64,000 nucleotides of DNA from Zantedeschia hybrid cultivar (Eukaryota > Streptophyta > Magnoliopsida > Alismatales > Araceae), in contig JARZZO010000013.1 of the NCBI GenBank assembly GCA_030544215.1, forward strand, positions 24,783,229 to 24,847,228. The letters are read 5' to 3'. Under the pieces are notes generated by a model that ran no database searches, had not been told where the DNA came from, and worked only from the letters and a program-made list of their open reading frames with translations. A program made the translations under genes and the position numbers. Below, in pieces: positions 60,040 through 64,000 of this stretch. The stretch's first letter is position 1; every line of letters starts with the position of its first letter.

Positions 60040-61385
60040 GCATGTGGGGCACCTAGCATCTATTCTATAAGCATGTTTGGTCCCCTAAAAGTCCTCTTAG
60101 GGTGAAGGTTCTTCAATGGAGTATTTCTCTTCAGAAGTTGCCCATAGGACTGGCAATGAATTGAACCGAGCCGAACTTTGTCGCGCTCGAGCTCGGCTCA
60201 TTAAAAAATTCTTGATCTCGAGCCGAGCCCGAGCCTCACTTCAAGCTCCAAGCTAAGCTCGAGCTCGAACTCGAATGGAAACCCATCAAACTCGAGCCGA
60301 GCCCAAGCCCAGCTCGTTCAAGATGGGCCCTCCTCAGCCAGCTTGACATGTTTAATTTCAGTTATTATAGAGCCAATGATTTGGGCGGCCCAAATAACAC
60401 TTTAACTATAAGAGCCCACCCACTTTGGACGGTCCAAACCCATTAACTTTGGCTAGGCCAAGAGCGTGGCAATAAGGCAGCAGAGTGTGGCAGTGAGGTA
60501 GGTTTAATTTATAGGAAAACTGAAGGGGTGCATAAAACATATGAGCCAATATCGGACTAAACTCTTGAGAGTTGCACCCCACCCGCCTACCTTCATGGGT
60601 GTAACAGCTGGCAGCATTGTCTTGAAAAGCTTTAGTCTGGTGTCGAGTATTTAAAAAATGTTTAAGGCCTTATATTCTTCCCAGTTGTCAAACGTGTACA
60701 TCGCTAGCAAGTCGACACAGTGAGCGGACATTTTGGGCTCGTTTAAAAATATGTAATAATTTTTTTTCACACGACTCGACTCACAAGTTGACCGAGCCAA
60801 GCTCGGCCGAACTTGGGCTCGGCACATGAACGAGCGATCTCTTAGACTCGGGCTTGGCTCATTTGGATAAACAAGTTGAGCCGAGCCCAAGTAGCTCGCG
60901 AGAGGCTCGGCTCATTACCAATCCTAGTTGCCCACCGGTGATAGGCTAATCTAGTTTGTGGATGGACTACACACAATGTGCCCTTTATATGGGGAGGAGG
61001 ATGAATCCCTCGATCATTTGCTTTGGTTGTGTCCATATGCTCAAGAGATGTGGTAGCTGTTATTAGATAAGCTTAGTATTCAGAGGGGTTCTTGTCTTCG
61101 ATTGACACAAGGGACAACCTTCTCCATGCCTGAAGTATGTATTATATGGCCAAGGAGGATATGAAGATGTGGTAGCTGATGCTACATGTGACTCTGTGGG
61201 CAAGATGGGGCGAAAGGAACAGGAGGATTTTCCAAGCATGAAGCATTGATTCTACGTTGCCTCTTTTGTTTATTAGAAGGTTAGGGAGTGGGCATCTGAC
61301 TTTGTAATGTGAATTCTTCTTCCTTTTTTGTTCTTTTGGGAGTAGATTGAGCGCTGCACCACCTCAGTACTTTAGGCATAGAGGG
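60040..61385 (+). pseudogene. LINE ORF2 fragment, zf-RVT end, split by a hAT
   Basis: Joined across the hAT insertion, the plus strand gives KVLQWSISLQ, LPTGDRLI, MCPLYGEEDESLDHLLWLCP and YAQEMW. This is the usual Cys/His-rich zf-RVT region near the end of plant LINE reverse transcriptases. Stops follow. Upstream RT and any RNase H are absent. It is a different and older LINE than the one at 39078. Confidence 0.7.
60145..60926. mobile_element. Small non-autonomous hAT element
   Basis: 782 bp with inverted ends TAGGACTGGCAATGA and, read inward from the right, TAGGATTGGTAATGA. It is flanked by a perfect 8-bp duplication GTTGCCCA (60137-60144 and 60927-60934). Subterminal regions are rich in GAGCCGAGC motifs, as in the other two. 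Removing it restores the LINE frame at LPTGDRLI. No transposase. Confidence 0.85.
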
Positions 61386-61398
61386 AATTCTGAAGGTT

Positions 61399-62000
61399 TT
61401 TGTCCAACTTACTACTGAGATATTGTCAAGCTGCCCTCCAATTTGATGGCTTCAACTACCTATAAAAACCACAAATATTATCTATGTTAAAGTTAGAAGG
61501 CAAAGGAGTAGTAGCAAATTACCTAAAAGGAGATTCATTAAAGTCTGAGCATTGTTGAATTGCCACCAATTTGATGTGTTCTACTTGCTAGGACAAATTT
61601 TATGTTCTTTTAGATGTCGAGGGAAACCCGGTTGCCCAGTAAACCCCGAGAAAGCTACTGTGAGCGGGGTGGGGCACGGCTTCCTGGTTCACACCAGGCG
61701 AAGATGGCAAGGATCGAACCCACGAGCTGTTGGGATGGCTACCAACCAAAGCCCTGGGTTATGGTAAAGGTAGAAACCAAAGAAAGAGAAGGAATGGATC
61801 ACTTTACTTAAAAAGAGATTTATTGAAGTCTAAGTTGTTACTCATTTATTATCAACGTGTCCTCAATTTGATGTCTCTTACTTACTAGGAACTATAAATC
61901 TTATGTTAAAGTTAGACAAAGAATAACATGAATGTATCACCTTACCTTAAAGGAAAGTCATCAAAATTTGAGTTGCTGTTGAGCTAAAACAAGACAGATC
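61399..62000 (-). repeat. Exon-like tandem array, fourth block
   Basis: About four diverged units of the same array as 47903-50865, separated from the third block by 7 kb of unrelated sequence and interrupted by a SINE-like insertion. Confidence 0.7.
61607..61758 (-). mobile_element. SINE-like insertion with a pol III B box
   Basis: A 152-bp GC-rich block interrupts one array unit. Flanks TTATGTT (61600-61606) and TTATGGT (61759-61765) look like a short, slightly diverged target duplication. On the minus strand 61721-61711 reads GGGTTCGATCC, a tRNA-type B box. The A-box region upstream is degenerate. The end CATCTAAAAG lacks a long tail. Confidence 0.5.
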
Positions 62001-62486
62001 ATCTCGAAGATTTTATGTGCATCTAGAGAATGACACTAGGTCGGCACCAATGTGGAAAATAAACATAAAACAACAAGTATCTTTAAGAAATTCAATCAAA
62101 TCAATGTAGATTTTTCAATTGGCCTTTTATAAATTTATCCACATTAAAGATGCAAATTCGACACATAATGGCACGTTTTAGTGGCAAATTCAACTAAGGA
62201 GGGATCTTATAAAGCCTGAAGAGATAGAATACATTTCTCTATTGACTACAGGATCTACTTGCCGGACGGTGGAAAAGCCAGGGGAGGCCGGGTCATTTAA
62301 TAGAGATGGAAGGAGGTTTACTTGCCGAACGACTCATTTATTCTTGGAAAGAGGGAGCGAGCCAATGGATCAATGAATATATATACTCAATAGTAGACGG
62401 TGCTACTTACACATGAATAAGCTTCCGAAGTTGAGCAGTCTCAATTTGACTATAGGATCTATGACGGAATACTGGGTTGGGCCACC

Positions 62487-62572
62487 TCGAATGGCGTGAC
62501 CCGCATATGGGGAGACCCGCACGTACAGTTTTCAGGGGATCTGGCCAAAAGACCAGTCAACGCCCACCCGAC
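62487..62572 (+). ncRNA. 3' end of a group II intron (domains V and VI), nad7 intron 1
   Basis: 62487-62535 can fold as a domain V-like hairpin (GTGACCCGC pairing region, ATATGGGGAG loop side, CCGCACGTACAG). 62540-62572 contains a domain VI-like hairpin (CTGGCC/GACCAG) and ends CCCGAC right before the exon. This is the expected order at the 3' end of a mitochondrial group II intron. Confidence 0.6.
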
Positions 62573-62641
62573 TAGAGGAACTGAGAAATTAATAGAGTAC
62601 AAAACTTATCTTCAAGATTTACCCTATTCTCATCGTTTAGA
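62573..62641 (+). pseudogene. nad7: nad7 exon 2 (NADH dehydrogenase subunit 7), nuclear copy
   Basis: The 69-nt length equals the known size of plant mitochondrial nad7 exon 2, and the phase fits. The product reads [20 protein letters not shown] and on to RL, where the complex I subunit has [20 protein letters not shown]. Differences (A to D, F to S, D to H) are changes in the nuclear copy or, for the F/S position, possibly an unedited C. The following intron starts GGGCG instead of the group II consensus GTGCG, so it would not splice normally. Confidence 0.85.
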
Positions 62642-64000
62642 GGGCGATTGCAGAGTCACTGAATGAAGTCCTCCGTTGCTTTCGCAGGTGTTGACCCATA
62701 ACGAGGCAGATATGACTAAGTGACATATGGAATATGGGACGACAACATGTCGTAGAAGGAGATATCATGTAGAGGCAACGACCCACTAAGACTCACGTAT
62801 CTACAACTACATCTCCGAGCAGTAGTAAAACGGGGGCATAAATGCGAGATGCCAGCGGAATAACCGGCCAGGCAAAGGCTGGGGTTGCTTCCTTCCCACC
62901 GCGTCCTTTCTTATGTGTCGGAGATACAAAGTGAGTGCACCAGAAAAGAACGGGAACTGGGTCGTCCATGGCAAAGCATCTGAAGCATAATTGCACACTC
63001 ACACGATCTTTGCCGAGAGATAGGAGCATTTGGTGGAACTGGTGAACTACACTTGATTCTGGATAGATGTGTAGGATAGAGGGCTCGTGGTACCTGCCAC
63101 CCACCCTTCCTCCGCTTTGATAACCGTGTGAATAGAGAGTGGGCAGAGCAAAAGGGAAGGAGGTCCCCGTACGGAGTTGCACACTTGAGTAGTGCGGGAG
63201 ACTGGAGAATGGGTCGAGTAACCTCCCCTGGGGCCGATCAAATAACAGACGAAGTCAGCCTTTGTTGGTATTGTCTTAGGATTGGAAAGGAACTTGGTAT
63301 GTTATAAAAAGGGCGCTTGTTAAACAGAACTTTCTAGCTTCCACAAGATGGCTAGTCGGCAGGGTTTGGTCTCGTATTATCATAAATAGAAAGCACTTAT
63401 GGAGCTAAAAAATGCCACTAATTATACGGAGCAGTCACCGAGTCCCAACGGGATTGGCACGAGAAGATTCCTAATGGATGTTGGACCTATCGGACTTCCG
63501 TTCGCATGTGGCTATCCCTTATTCTCTCGTGTATGACACTGTGGCAAATCCTCCTGTTGCAACTGGAGATCCCTTCTATTTGAACAGCTCTTACCTATGA
63601 TATTCATTTGGATTCACCACAGTTGAAGCCTGCCTGTCTGACAAAACCTCGAAGCCTTATCAGAACAGGGGCTTTATTGCCCTTCAACACAGAGATTTCT
63701 CAAGCCGAATGGCCAAGAATGTTGAAAAGCGTGTTCACGAACGCTGGGGATTCTATCTCGTCTCATCGGTCATTGTAGGAAAACTCTCGATAGTTGCATG
63801 ATAGACAAAAAATTCAACTTAAGACGTTGATGGTTTTAATTGGAAAAAGACTTATAGTGTATCAGCTCCTGAGGACCCTATTCAGAAATATATTATGCTA
63901 GTGAAGCATTCAAGCATAGGGGAGATTCCCATTGTGAGCCAGGAGTGAAGGCGGAGCTGAAACCGGTTCAACCCGCAATGTATATACCCTAGTTTATTTG

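Larger units (their letters stand above)
62240..64000 (+). other. Nuclear mitochondrial DNA (nad7 intron 1 - exon 2 - intron 2 region)
   Basis: Composition and style change sharply here. The block contains nad7 exon 2 at 62573-62641 with group II intron features on both sides. The right part (to about 63250) reads like nad7 intron 2. 63250-64000 is similar in composition, but I could not tie it to a named mitochondrial region. The left edge is approximate. The copy has substitutions, so it is an old nuclear insertion, unless the window is misassembled. Confidence 0.65.

Overview
This window looks like transposon-dense nuclear DNA of a flowering plant. Three things point that way: nested LTR retrotransposons of plant Ty3/gypsy (Tat-type) and Ty1/copia kinds, a plant L1-type LINE whose ORF2 ends in an RNase H domain, and an inserted piece of plant mitochondrial nad7. 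The species cannot be fixed from the sequence. I recognise no intact conventional host gene. The only long intact reading frame is LINE ORF2.

Layout, left to right. 1-777 is the LTR and leader of a minus-strand gypsy element that runs out of the window. 778-3640 holds a 5S-rRNA-derived segment, an array of gcgacggc-type subterminal repeats and about 2.1 kb of AT-rich minisatellite. 3643-22794 is a small element with inverted terminal repeats. It is split by a 17.2-kb Tat gypsy element (3990-21186, 5-bp target duplication AGGGT), and that element is itself split by a minus-strand copia element (10766-20651). The copia element has the unusual order LTR-internal-LTR-internal'. 22750-25340 carries a TA microsatellite hairpin, the 3' end of a second gypsy copy related to the left-edge LTR, and an inverted second copy of the 5S-derived unit with its array. 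25345-31060 is mostly featureless, with SINE-like pieces. 31065-32640 is a decayed hAT transposase gene with a pyrimidine minisatellite. 33300-38055 is a minus-strand Tat-type remnant with an antisense coiled-coil gene and two tandem-repeat blocks, followed by an LTR fragment (to 38836).

From 38837 to about 62000 the underlying sequence is a degenerate ~140-bp tandem array (about 30 units). On the minus strand each unit looks like a 70-nt exon with GT/AG borders plus a ~72-nt intron. A hAT element (8-bp target GCTCCAAC) inserted into one unit, and that block was then duplicated. One copy later received a 7.6-kb LINE (39078-46717) and the other a second hAT (51942-53294). Around this lie a transcription-factor-like pseudogene with a duplicated C-terminus (56398-57627), a LINE 3' fragment split by a small hAT (60145-60926), and a SINE in the array (61607-61758). 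The window ends in nuclear mitochondrial DNA (62240-64000) that includes nad7 exon 2 and flanking group II intron sequence.

Functionally this is a record of transposon layering, not a pathway. Autonomous families (LINE, gypsy, copia, hAT) left decayed coding copies, and non-autonomous hAT and SINE elements and satellites fill the rest. The least explained items are the exon-like array, the 5S-derived unit coupled to the gcgacggc array, the palindromic LTR-PBS-LTR junction, and the paired antisense genes inside the Tat elements.
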